A DNA stretch of 64,000 nucleotides, from positions 3,348,001 to 3,412,000 of the forward strand of contig NZ_CP023407.1 of the NCBI RefSeq assembly GCF_003665435.1. Direction: 5' to 3'. A program made the translations under genes and the position numbers. Source of the stretch: Streptomyces fungicidicus. GTDB lineage: Bacteria; Actinomycetota; Actinomycetes; Streptomycetales; Streptomycetaceae. Numbering within the stretch: the first letter of the stretch is position 1; every line of letters begins with the position of its first letter. The notes beneath the pieces were generated by a model, which saw only the letters and a program-made list of their open reading frames with translations, was not told the DNA's origin and searched no databases. Of this stretch, positions 48,834 to 56,865 are shown in pieces.

Positions 48834-50273
48834 TTGCAGACCAAGACGACCGGCCAGGCCGACCCCGCACCCCCCAGAGCCGGCGGCCTCGACAAGTTCT
48901 TCCGTATCAGTGAACGCGGCTCGACCTACGCTCGTGAGATACGCGGTGGATTCGCGACGTTCTTCACCATGGCGTACATCCTGGTGCTGAACCCGATCAT
49001 CCTGGGCAACACCGAGGACAAGTTCGGCGACAAGCTCGACGCCGCCCAGCTGGCGACCGCCACGACGCTGGTGGCCGCCGTGATGACCATCATCATGGGC
49101 GTGGCCGGCAACCTCCCGCTCGCCCTGGCCGCGGGCCTGGGCCTGAACGCCGTCGTCGCCTTCCAGATCGCCCCCCAGATGGGCTGGGACGACGCGATGG
49201 GGCTGGTCGTCCTCGAGGGTCTGCTGATCTGCGTCCTGGTGCTGACCGGTCTGCGCGAGGCCGTCATGCACGCCATCCCCCAGCCGCTGAAACAGGCGAT
49301 CAGCGTCGGCATCGGCATGTTCATCGCGTTCATCGGCTTCGTGGACTCCGGTTTCGTCACCCGCATCCCGGACGCGGCCAACACCACGGTGCCCGTCCAG
49401 CTCGGCACCGGCAGCCTCACCGGCTGGCCGATGCTGGTGTTCTGCCTCGGTGTGCTGCTGACGGTCGTCCTCATGGCCCGCCAGGTGCAGGGCGCCATCC
49501 TGATCAGCATCGTGGCGATGACCGTCCTCTCCGTCATCATCAACCAGCTCGCCGACGTCGAGTCCTGGGGCCTGACCGCGCCGGAACTGCCCGACACGGC
49601 CGTCGCGGCCCCCGACTTCGGGCTGCTCGGACAGTTCGACCTGTTCGGCTCGTTCGGCCAGATCAGCGTGCTCACCGTGGTCCTGCTGGTCTTCACGCTC
49701 ATCCTGTCGGACTTCTTCGACACCATGGGCACCGTCGTCGGCGTCACCGCCGAGGCCGGTCTGCTCGACGAGCGCGGCCAGGTCCCCGGTCTCGGGCGCG
49801 TCCTGTTCATCGACAGCGCCGCGGCCGTCGCGGGCGGCGCGGCCTCCTCCTCGTCCGCCACGACCTACATCGAGTCCGCCGCCGGTGTCGGCGAGGGCGC
49901 CCGGACCGGCTTCGCCAACCTCGTCACCGGCGGTCTGTTCACGCTCGCCCTCTTCTTCACCCCGGTGCTGACCATCGTGCCGATGCAGGCCGCCTCCCCC
50001 GCCCTGATCGCGGTGGGCTTCCTGATGATGACGCAGGTCAGGCACATCGACTGGAACCGCTACGACCTCGCCGTCCCCGCGTTCCTGACCATCGTCGTCA
50101 TGCCGTTCACCTACTCCATCAGCAACGGCATCGGCGCCGGCTTCATCGCCTACGTGGTCATCAAGGCCTGCCTGGGCAAGGCCCGGGAGGTGCACTGGCT
50201 GCTCTGGGGCACCGCGGCGCTCTTCCTCGCCTACTTCGCGATCGAGCCGGTGAAGGAGCTCCTGGGCATCTGA
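48834..50273 (+). CDS. NCS2-family purine permease (AzgA-like)
   Basis: A 479-residue membrane transporter of the AzgA branch of NCS2, which imports hypoxanthine, guanine or adenine with protons. The hallmark N-terminus ERGSTYAREIRGGFATFFTMAYILVLNPIIL is present, then about 13 helices, including LAAGLGLNAVVAF and the substrate-site segments LSDFFDTMGTVVGV and SSSSATTYIESAAGVGEGARTG. The TTG at 48834 has CAGGAG seven bases upstream; an ATG at 48816 lacks one. It has its own promoter and is divergent from an HTH regulator. Downstream, before the convergent citrate synthase gene, lies a small RNA-like unit. Confidence 0.93.
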   Translation: MQTKTTGQADPAPPRAGGLDKFFRISERGSTYAREIRGGFATFFTMAYILVLNPIILGNTEDKFGDKLDAAQLATATTLVAAVMTIIMGVAGNLPLALAAGLGLNAVVAFQIAPQMGWDDAMGLVVLEGLLICVLVLTGLREAVMHAIPQPLKQAISVGIGMFIAFIGFVDSGFVTRIPDAANTTVPVQLGTGSLTGWPMLVFCLGVLLTVVLMARQVQGAILISIVAMTVLSVIINQLADVESWGLTAPELPDTAVAAPDFGLLGQFDLFGSFGQISVLTVVLLVFTLILSDFFDTMGTVVGVTAEAGLLDERGQVPGLGRVLFIDSAAAVAGGAASSSSATTYIESAAGVGEGARTGFANLVTGGLFTLALFFTPVLTIVPMQAASPALIAVGFLMMTQVRHIDWNRYDLAVPAFLTIVVMPFTYSISNGIGAGFIAYVVIKACLGKAREVHWLLWGTAALFLAYFAIEPVKELLGI

Positions 50274-50316
50274 CCCGGGCGGATCTCCTCCGGAGGGGCC
50301 GTCCGGAAAAAAGTGG

Positions 50317-50345
50317 TTGATCCGGCGGCGATCGCTTCCTAGGGT
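50317..50345 (+). promoter_or_regulatory. Promoter TTGATC, 17 bases, TAGGGT
   Basis: TTGATC at 50317-50322 and TAGGGT at 50340-50345 with a 17-base spacer, 44 bases after the permease stop. Transcription would begin near 50352, just before an unusually strong ribosome site. Confidence 0.7.
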
Positions 50346-50351
50346 GGCGGT

Positions 50352-50571
50352 ACTTCGGAAAGGAGGTGGTTCGGCAGATGTATGCACACCGGACGGAAGA
50401 GGTGGCTGCGGGCTAGTGGCCCGTCGCCGTACTCGGTTCGGCGCCGGACCGGCGTGTGAGTGATACACGCAACCGGCCCCATCCCAACGCAGTCACCCGA
50501 CCCGCGAGTCGCCGGTACGTCCGGCCGGCTCCTCCCCAGGGAGGAACCAGACTCGCGGGTCGTCTGCGTTG
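50352..50571 (+). ncRNA. Candidate small RNA with 12-codon leader frame and branched fold
   Basis: From the predicted start near 50352 the RNA would carry a strong ribosome site, a 12-codon frame, a hairpin CGGGC-TAGTG-GCCCG (50409-50423) whose loop holds the stop codon, a hairpin GGTTCG/CGGACC (50435-50450), and a three-way junction. The junction has an outer stem at 50498-50510 with 50550-50562, extended by CAACGCAG/CTGCGTTG (50485-50492 with 50564-50571). Inner hairpins are GCCGG-TACGT-CCGGC (50511-50525) and CCTCCC-CA-GGGAGG (50531-50544). It ends 43 bases before the convergent citrate synthase stop. I do not know a named family for it. Confidence 0.6.
50378..50416 (+). CDS. 12-codon peptide frame MYAHRTEEVAAG
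   Basis: ATG at 50378, TAG at 50414-50416. The preceding GAAAGGAGGTG (50358-50368) is complementary to the 3' end of 16S rRNA over about 11 bases, one of the strongest ribosome sites in the window, with a 9-10 base gap to the ATG. The stop codon lies in the loop of a hairpin. This arrangement suits a regulatory leader peptide or a translated small RNA; the peptide has no recognised function. Confidence 0.5.
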   Translation: MYAHRTEEVAAG

Positions 50572-50613
50572 CCGGGCCCGGCGGGTCGCGCGGGCCCGGC
50601 GGACTCGGCGGAC

Positions 50614-51714
50614 TCAGCGGGCGATGTCCGCGTAACCCTCGATCTCGCGCGGGTCGCGGGTGCCCGGGCCGACGTAGCGGGCCGACGGGCGGACCAGACG
50701 GCCGGTGCGCTTCTGCTCCAGGATGTGCGCCGACCAGCCCGCCGTACGGGCGCAGGTGAACATCGACGTGAACATGTGCGCCGGTACCTCGGCGAAGTCC
50801 AGCACGATGGCCGCCCAGAACTCCACGTTGGTGGCGAGCACCCGGTCGGGGCGGCGGGCGTGCAGCTCGGTCAGCGCGGCCTTCTCCAGCGCCTCGGCGA
50901 CCTCGAAGCGCGGGGCGCCCAGCTCACGGGCGGTGCGGCGCAGCACGCGGGCGCGGGGGTCCTCCGCGCGGTAGACGCGGTGCCCGAAGCCCATGAGGCG
51001 TTCGCCCTTGTCCAGGGCCTGCTTGACGTACGCCTCGGCGTCCCCGGTGCGCTCGATCTCCTCGATCATGTGCAGCACGCGCGAGGGGGCGCCGCCGTGC
51101 AGCGGTCCCGACATGGCGCCGACGGCTCCCGAGAGGGCCGCCGCCACGTCCGCGCCGGTCGAGGCGATGACCCGCGCGGTGAACGTGGAGGCGTTCATGC
51201 CGTGCTCGGCGGCCGACGTCCAGTACGCGTCGACGGCGGCGACGTGCTTCGGGTCGGGCTCGCCGCGCCAGCGGATCATGAAGCGCTCGACTATGGACTC
51301 GGCCTTGTCGATCTCGCTCTGCGGCACCATGGGCAGACCCTGGCCGCGCGCGGACTGGGCGACGTAGGACAGCGCCATGACGGCGGCGCGCGCGAGGTCG
51401 TCGCGGGCCCGCTCGGCATCGATGTCGAGGAGCGGTTTCAGACCCCACACCGGGGCCAGCATGGCCAGCGCGGACTGCACGTCGACACGGATGTCACCGG
51501 AGTGCACGGGGATGGGGAACGGCTCGGCCGGCGGCAGTCCGGGGTTGAACGCCCCGTCGACGAGCAGCCCCCAGACGTTGCCGAAGGAGACGTGACCGAC
51601 CAGGTCCTCGATGTCGACGCCCCGGTACCGCAGGGCGCCGCCCTCCTTGTCCGGTTCGGCGATCTCCGTCTCGAACGCGACGACTCCTTCGAGCCCGGGT
51701 ACGAAGTCGGACAT
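50614..51714 (-). CDS. Citrate synthase (second, methylcitrate-like type)
   Basis: A 366-residue enzyme condensing oxaloacetate with acetyl-CoA, or propionyl-CoA in the methylcitrate variant. Catalytic segments are present: NASTFTARVIASTGAD, the active-site His in MSGPLHGGAP, GFGHRVYRAEDPRA, and the Asp-containing NVEFWAAIVLDFAEVP. The short length and sequence style fit the second citrate synthase of Streptomyces (SCO4388-like, from memory), distinct from the main citA. Regulation is not evident. It converges with the small RNA-like unit and is divergent from pdxH, with 291 bases between in which I see no further gene. Confidence 0.93.
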   Translation of the reverse strand: MSDFVPGLEGVVAFETEIAEPDKEGGALRYRGVDIEDLVGHVSFGNVWGLLVDGAFNPGLPPAEPFPIPVHSGDIRVDVQSALAMLAPVWGLKPLLDIDAERARDDLARAAVMALSYVAQSARGQGLPMVPQSEIDKAESIVERFMIRWRGEPDPKHVAAVDAYWTSAAEHGMNASTFTARVIASTGADVAAALSGAVGAMSGPLHGGAPSRVLHMIEEIERTGDAEAYVKQALDKGERLMGFGHRVYRAEDPRARVLRRTARELGAPRFEVAEALEKAALTELHARRPDRVLATNVEFWAAIVLDFAEVPAHMFTSMFTCARTAGWSAHILEQKRTGRLVRPSARYVGPGTRDPREIEGYADIAR

Positions 51715-52005
51715 CTGGCGGCTCCTTGTGAGGTGGGTGACAGATGGTGTTGTGGGGTGGGACGACCATGTGTCGGCAGTCGGCAGAAGCTGGGCGCGCG
51801 TCCGGTGGATCCACGGTCCGTTCGAACGGGCTCGCGGTCCGGGACGTCACCCCTGTGATGCCCGGCTGGCGGTCACCCAACCGGATCAGTGACAGCACGA
51901 TATCCCCGAGTGCCATCTTTGGGGAGGGTCCGCGGCACTCAGTGCCACCACGTGACGAAGGACACCGAGCCCCCGGGCGCCGCGCCCATGCGGCAGGATG
52001 ACGGC

Positions 52006-52674
52006 GTGACCGATCGAGACGCCGCCCCCTTCGATCTCGCCTCGATGCGCAAGCAGTACCGGACCGAGGGGCTCTCCGAGACCGACCTGGCCGCCACGCC
52101 CGTCGAGCAGTTCGCCCGGTGGTTCAAGCAGGCCGCGACCGACGGCGGCCTCTTCGAGCCGAACGCCGTGATCGTCTCGACGGCGGACGCGGAGGGAAGG
52201 CCCAGCTCACGCACGGTGCTGCTGAAGCACTTCGACGACGACGGGTTCGTCTTCTACACGAACTACGACTCCCGCAAGGGCCGCGATCTGGCGGCGAACC
52301 CGCACGTCTCGCTGCTGTTCCCGTGGCACCCGATGGCCCGGCAGGTCATCGTCACCGGCACCGCCCGCCGCACCGGCCGCGACGAGACGGCGGCCTACTT
52401 CCGCACCCGGCCGCACGGCTCCCAGCTCGGCGCGTGGGCCAGCGGCCAGTCCTCGGTGATCGCCGGCCGCGCGGAGCTCGACGCCTCCTACGCCGACCTG
52501 GCGGCCCGCTACCCGGAGCACGAGCGGGTGCCGGTGCCACCCCACTGGGGCGGCTTCCGGGTGGTCCCGGAAACGGTGGAGTTCTGGCAGGGCCGGGAGA
52601 ACCGCCTCCACGACCGCCTGCGCTACGTCGCGCGGCCGGACGGGGGCTGGCGAGTGGAACGCCTCAGCCCGTGA
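52006..52674 (+). CDS. pdxH: Pyridoxine/pyridoxamine 5'-phosphate oxidase
   Basis: A 222-residue FMN enzyme making pyridoxal 5'-phosphate from pyridoxine or pyridoxamine phosphate. All family motifs are intact: [15 protein letters not shown] at the N-terminus, [57 protein letters not shown], and the C-terminal [16 protein letters not shown] with Arg and His for the substrate. The GTG at 52006 is used ([14 protein letters not shown]); an ATG at 51988 adds six residues. CAGGAT ends eight bases before the GTG, so the transcript may be leaderless. It converges with the TetR gene, nine bases away. Confidence 0.94.
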   Translation: MTDRDAAPFDLASMRKQYRTEGLSETDLAATPVEQFARWFKQAATDGGLFEPNAVIVSTADAEGRPSSRTVLLKHFDDDGFVFYTNYDSRKGRDLAANPHVSLLFPWHPMARQVIVTGTARRTGRDETAAYFRTRPHGSQLGAWASGQSSVIAGRAELDASYADLAARYPEHERVPVPPHWGGFRVVPETVEFWQGRENRLHDRLRYVARPDGGWRVERLSP

Positions 52675-52683
52675 GCCGTGCGC

Positions 52684-53289
52684 TCACCCCAGCGCCTCGT
52701 CCAGCAGGGTCGCCCACTGGGACACCACGCGGTCGCGGCGGGCCCGGTCGTCGGTGAGGAGGGTGGCGAGACCCAGGCCCCGGGCCATGTCGAGGAGGCC
52801 CTGGACGGTCTCGCGGACGCCGGGGCGGGACTCGTCGGCGCCGAGGAGTTCCACGGCCGCGCGGTGCGACTCGCGGCCGACGCGCAGTTCCAGCTCGGTC
52901 ACCCGCGGGCGCAGCTGCTCCTCGTTGGAGGCGGCGACCCACAGGTGGAGCGCCGCCCGGAAGACGGGCCCGGTGTAGAGGTCGACGAGGGCCGTGATCA
53001 CCGCGCGGCGGTCGCCGGCCGCGGCGCCCTCCGGGAAGAGGGCGCGCAGGGCGGTGGAGCGCTCCTCGGCGACGTACTCGACGGCGGCCGTGAAGAGGTC
53101 CTCGCGGGTCGGGAAGTGGTGCTGGGCCGCTCCCCGGGAGACGCCCGCGCGTTCGGCGACGACGGAGACCGTGGAGCCCGCCCAGCCGTGCTCGGCGAGG
53201 CAGGCCACGGCGGCCTCCAGGAGCCGCTGCCGGGTGGCCCGGCTGCGGTCCTGCTTGGGGACTCGTTCCGCACGGTCGGCCGTGCTCAC
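52684..53289 (-). CDS. TetR-family regulator of the catabolic operon
   Basis: A 201-residue TetR-type repressor. The HTH is RQRLLEAAVACLAEHGWAGSTVSVVAERAGVSRGAAQHHFPTREDLF, and the remainder is a helical effector domain. It is the last gene of the leftward operon: its GTG at 53289 overlaps the stop of the enoyl-CoA hydratase gene (GTGA). As in many acyl-CoA catabolic operons, the repressor is cotranscribed with its targets and probably responds to a CoA thioester. An alternative ATG at 53298 would increase the overlap. Confidence 0.88.
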   Translation of the reverse strand: MSTADRAERVPKQDRSRATRQRLLEAAVACLAEHGWAGSTVSVVAERAGVSRGAAQHHFPTREDLFTAAVEYVAEERSTALRALFPEGAAAGDRRAVITALVDLYTGPVFRAALHLWVAASNEEQLRPRVTELELRVGRESHRAAVELLGADESRPGVRETVQGLLDMARGLGLATLLTDDRARRDRVVSQWATLLDEALG

Positions 53290-54020
53290 ACCACCCATTC
53301 CGGATCCCGTCGTTCGAGGAAGGCCGTCATTCCCTCGCGCGCGTGGGCGGAGGCGAAGAGGCGGGCCGAGAGCGCGGTCAGGGCGGCCGCGTCCCGGTCG
53401 AAGGTCTCCAGCACCCTAGCCGTGAGCAGCCGTTTCGTCTCGGCCAGGGCTTCGGGGGCGGATCTGCGCAGTCCGTCGAGGATCGGTGCGAGGACCTCGT
53501 CCACGTCGTCGCCGGCGGCGGTGAGCAGGCCGATGCGGACGGCCTCCGCGGTGTCCAGGCGTTCCCCGGTGAGGTAGTAGCGGGCCAGCGCGCGCGGGTC
53601 GGTGCGGGGCAGCAGCGGCAGCGAGATGACGGCCGGCGCGACCCCGATGCGGACCTCGGTGAAGGCGAACGTCGCCGCGCGGGAGGCGACGGAGACGTCA
53701 CAGGCGGCGAGCAGCCCGAGCCCGCCCGCGCGGACGTGCCCGGTGACCCGCGCGACGACGGGTTTCGGCAGCTCGACGATCCCCCGCAGCAGACCCACCA
53801 GCGCGTCGGGCGCGGGCGGGTCGCGCAGGTCCGCGCCCGCGCTGAAGGTGTTGCCGGTGTGGGTGAGCACCACCGCGCGGACCCCGGGGTCCTCGCCCGC
53901 TTCGTCCAGCGCGCCGGCCAGTTCGCCCACGAGGGCGGCGGACAGGGCGTTGCGGCGCTCCGGGGCGTCGAGGGAGAGCGTCTCGACGCCCCGTGCGCGC
54001 GTGCGGCCGATCAGGGTCAC
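53286..54020 (-). CDS. Enoyl-CoA hydratase/isomerase family protein
   Basis: A 244-residue crotonase-fold enzyme that hydrates or isomerises an unsaturated acyl-CoA. The oxyanion-hole segments TGNTFSAGADLRD and TGHVRAGGLGLLAACDVSVAS are present, with a candidate catalytic Glu in FTEVRIGVAP. It overlaps by four bases with the CoA ligase gene upstream and with the TetR gene downstream. In the pathway it would act after the acyl-CoA dehydrogenase or carboxylase. Substrate unknown. Confidence 0.9.
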   Translation of the reverse strand: MTLIGRTRARGVETLSLDAPERRNALSAALVGELAGALDEAGEDPGVRAVVLTHTGNTFSAGADLRDPPAPDALVGLLRGIVELPKPVVARVTGHVRAGGLGLLAACDVSVASRAATFAFTEVRIGVAPAVISLPLLPRTDPRALARYYLTGERLDTAEAVRIGLLTAAGDDVDEVLAPILDGLRRSAPEALAETKRLLTARVLETFDRDAAALTALSARLFASAHAREGMTAFLERRDPEWVV

Positions 54021-55597
54021 GAGGGCTCCTCGTGCGCCGCGCGGAGCTCCCGGCGCAGGATCTTTCCGGAGGCGGCGCGCGGGACGCCGTCGATGAAGGT
54101 GACGCGCCGGACCCGTTTGTACGGGGCGACGCGTTCGGCGACGTACATCATGATCTCGCCCTCGGCGAGCGCGGGGGCGGACGGCTGGCGGACGACGTGG
54201 GCGTGCGGTATCTCGTTGCCGTCCTCGTCGTGGTCGCCGACGACTGCGGCGTCGGCGACGCCCGGGTGGGTGAGGAGCAGCGCCTCCAGTTCGGCGGGGG
54301 CGACCTGGAAGCCCTTGTACTTGATGAGTTCCTTCACCCGGTCGACGACGAAAAGCCAGCCCGCCCCGTCGACGTGCCCGACGTCCCCGGTGTGCAGCCA
54401 GCCGTCCTCGTCGATCATCGCGGCGGTGGCGTCGGGGCGGCCGAGGTAGCCCTTCATGACCTGGGGGCCGCGGATGAGGATCTCGCCGGACTCGCCGGGG
54501 CCGAGGTCCTTGCCGGGGTCGTCGAGGGAGACGATCCGCATCCCGGTGCCGGCGATGAGCTTGCCGACGGTGCCGGGGGGCGCCTCGTTCATGGCGTCCA
54601 GCGGGACGACATGGGTGCCCGGCGACAGTTCCGTCATGCCGTACGCCTGCCCGACCGGCGGCAGCCCCAGCCGGCGCGAGCAGGCGGCGGCGAGGTGCGC
54701 GTCCAGCGGCGCGGCGGCGCTGACGACGTACTTCAGCGAGCTCAGGTCGTAGCGGGCGACCAGCGGGTGCTTGGCGAGGGCCAGGACGATCGGCGGGGCC
54801 ACGTACAGGCTGGTGATGCGGTGGTTCTGGATGGCCGCGAGGAAGGTCTCCAGGTCGAAGCGGGGCAGGACGACGACGGTGGCGCCCTGGCGCAGGGGCG
54901 CGTTCATCAGGGCGGTCAGGCCGTAAATGTGGAAGAACGGGAGCACGGCGAGGATGCGGTCGCCGGGCCCTGCCGTGATGGACGGCTGGAGCTGGGCGAG
55001 GTTGGTGGCGATCTGCCGGTGGGTGAGCATCACGCCCTTGGGGACGCCGGTGGTGCCGGAGGAGTACGGCAGCGCGGCGACGTCCTCGGCCGGGTCGATG
55101 TCCACGACCGGCTCGGGGGCGGTGGAGGCCAGCATGTCGATCAGGGAGCGGTGTCCCGGCGCGCTGTCGCAGACGAGGATCTCCTCGACGCCGCCGGCGA
55201 GTTCGGCGGCCCTGCGCGCGGTGTCCAGCAGCGGCGAGACCGTGATGACCCAGCGGGCCGCGCAGTCCTTCAGCTGTTTGCCGAACTCCTCCGCGGTGGC
55301 GAGCGGATGCACGGTGGTGACGGAGGCGCCCGCGCGGGTGGCCGCGTAGAAGGCGAGGGGGAAGGCGACCGTGTTGGGGCTGTGCAGGGCGACCACGTCG
55401 CCCTTGCGCACGCCCGCCTCGGCGAGGGCGGCGGCGACCCGCCGGTGGAAGCGGTCCACCTGCTCGTAGGTGAGGGTGGTGCCGTCGGTGCCGTCGATCA
55501 GCGCCGGGGAGCTACCGAACTCGGCGGCCCGGGCCAGTACGGCCTCGTGGATGGGGAGTTCGACGGGTGGGACGTCTGCGTACTCGCTGCGGAACAT
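54017..55597 (-). CDS. 4-coumarate/cinnamate:CoA ligase family enzyme
   Basis: A 526-residue adenylate-forming ligase that activates a carboxylic acid with ATP and CoA. The P-loop is LPYSSGTTGVPKGVMLTH near residue 180, the second motif GQAYGMTELSPGTHVVP, and the C-terminal catalytic Lys is in PRAASGKILRREL. The neighbouring-gene order matches S. coelicolor SCO4383, whose product was characterised as a cinnamate/4-coumarate:CoA ligase; this suggests, but does not prove, an aryl or prenyl acid substrate here. It is translationally coupled to the hydratase gene (ATGA overlap) and starts 29 bases after the acyl-CoA dehydrogenase stop. Confidence 0.9.
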   Translation of the reverse strand: MFRSEYADVPPVELPIHEAVLARAAEFGSSPALIDGTDGTTLTYEQVDRFHRRVAAALAEAGVRKGDVVALHSPNTVAFPLAFYAATRAGASVTTVHPLATAEEFGKQLKDCAARWVITVSPLLDTARRAAELAGGVEEILVCDSAPGHRSLIDMLASTAPEPVVDIDPAEDVAALPYSSGTTGVPKGVMLTHRQIATNLAQLQPSITAGPGDRILAVLPFFHIYGLTALMNAPLRQGATVVVLPRFDLETFLAAIQNHRITSLYVAPPIVLALAKHPLVARYDLSSLKYVVSAAAPLDAHLAAACSRRLGLPPVGQAYGMTELSPGTHVVPLDAMNEAPPGTVGKLIAGTGMRIVSLDDPGKDLGPGESGEILIRGPQVMKGYLGRPDATAAMIDEDGWLHTGDVGHVDGAGWLFVVDRVKELIKYKGFQVAPAELEALLLTHPGVADAAVVGDHDEDGNEIPHAHVVRQPSAPALAEGEIMMYVAERVAPYKRVRRVTFIDGVPRAASGKILRRELRAAHEEPS

Positions 55598-55626
55598 GGT
55601 TCCTCCAAGACTGCCGGTGAGGCGTC

Positions 55627-56790
55627 CTAGTACGACTTGGGAAGGCCCAGGGTCTGGTGGGAGACGTAGTTGAGAATCATCTCCCGGCTCACCGGGGCGA
55701 TACGAGACACGCGCGCGGCGGTTATCAGCGAGGCGAGCCCGTACTCGCGGGTGAGGCCGTTGCCGCCGAGGGTGTGCACCGCCTGGTCGACGGCCTTCAC
55801 ACAGGCCTCCCCCGCCGCGTACTTGGCCATGTTGGCGGCCTCGCCGGCGCCGATGTCGTCACCGGCGTCGCACAGGTGGGCGGCCTTCTGCATCATCAAG
55901 CGGGCCAGCTCCAGTTCGATGTGCGCCTGGGCGAGGGGGTGGGCGATGGCCTGGTGGGCGCCGATGGGGACCTTCCAGACGGTGCGCTCGCGGGCGTACT
56001 CGACGGCCCTGGCGAGGGCGTACCGGCCCATGCCGATGGCGAAGGCGGCGCCCATGATGCGCTCGGGGTTGAGGCCGGCGAACAGTTGCAGCAGGCCCGC
56101 GTCCTCCTCGCCGACCAGGGCCCCGGCGGGCAGCCGCACGTCGTCGAGGACCAGCTCGAACTGCCGCTCGGAGGCCTGGAGTTCCATGTCGATGGCGTGG
56201 CGCTGGAAGCCGTCGGTGTCGCGCGGGACGATGAACAGACAGGGCTTGAGGTTCCCGGTGCGGGCGTCCTCGGTCCGGCCGACGACGAGCGTGGCGTCGG
56301 CGGTGTCCACCCCGGAGACGAACACCTTGCGGCCGGTGAGCAGCCAGTCGCCACTGGCCGGGTCGCGCCGGGCGGTGGTGGTGATGCGGTGCGAGTTGGA
56401 GCCGGCGTCGGGTTCGGTGATGCCGAAGGCCATGGTGCGGGTGCCGTCGGCGAGGGCGGGCAGCCATTCCCGCTTCTGCTCCCCGGTGCCGAAGCGGGCG
56501 ATGACGGTGCCGCAGATCGCCGGGGAGACGACCAGCATCAGCAGGGGGCAGCCGGCGGCGCCCAGTTCCTCGAGCACGATGGAGAGTTCGGAGACGCCGC
56601 CGCCCCCGCCGCCGTACTCCTCCGGGAGGTTGACGCCGAGGTAGCCGAGTTCGGCGGCCTCCGCCCAGAGTTCGGCGGGGTGCCGGCCGGAGGAGACGGC
56701 GTTGGTGAGGTAGTCGCGGCCGTACTTGGCGCCCAGGGCGGCGACGGCCGCGCGGAGGGCCTTGTGCTCTTCGGATTCGATGACGGGCAT
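55627..56790 (-). CDS. Acyl-CoA dehydrogenase
   Basis: A 387-residue FAD enzyme introducing an alpha-beta double bond into an acyl-CoA. The segments MAFGITEPDAGSNSHRITTTA (FAD site), FVSGVDTADATLVVGR, and VHTLGGNGLTREY with the catalytic-base Glu are typical. The family includes isovaleryl- and citronellyl-CoA dehydrogenases (LiuA, AtuD). The ATG at 56790 has AGGAG about four bases upstream; an ATG/GTG further up only adds an Arg/Pro leader. It lies 75 bases downstream of the biotin carboxylase gene within the same leftward operon. Confidence 0.92.
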   Translation of the reverse strand: MPVIESEEHKALRAAVAALGAKYGRDYLTNAVSSGRHPAELWAEAAELGYLGVNLPEEYGGGGGGVSELSIVLEELGAAGCPLLMLVVSPAICGTVIARFGTGEQKREWLPALADGTRTMAFGITEPDAGSNSHRITTTARRDPASGDWLLTGRKVFVSGVDTADATLVVGRTEDARTGNLKPCLFIVPRDTDGFQRHAIDMELQASERQFELVLDDVRLPAGALVGEEDAGLLQLFAGLNPERIMGAAFAIGMGRYALARAVEYARERTVWKVPIGAHQAIAHPLAQAHIELELARLMMQKAAHLCDAGDDIGAGEAANMAKYAAGEACVKAVDQAVHTLGGNGLTREYGLASLITAARVSRIAPVSREMILNYVSHQTLGLPKSY

Positions 56791-56865
56791 GACGCTCCTA
56801 GAGGGGAGGGGCTGCGGTCGTCGGGAGGGTGCGGGTTCGTTGGGGGTTCTCGCGCCCACGGGGTG

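Noticed and set aside
50352..50571. Identification of the small unit as the known actinobacterial 6C RNA
   Set aside because: 6C RNA is defined by two stem-loops with runs of six or more C in the loops; these loops do not have that feature.
51494..51916. Minus-strand frame beginning 200 bases upstream of the citrate synthase gene
   Set aside because: Overlaps the citrate synthase gene in another frame and has no ribosome site; the start [15 protein letters not shown] could be a short leader frame but nothing supports translation.
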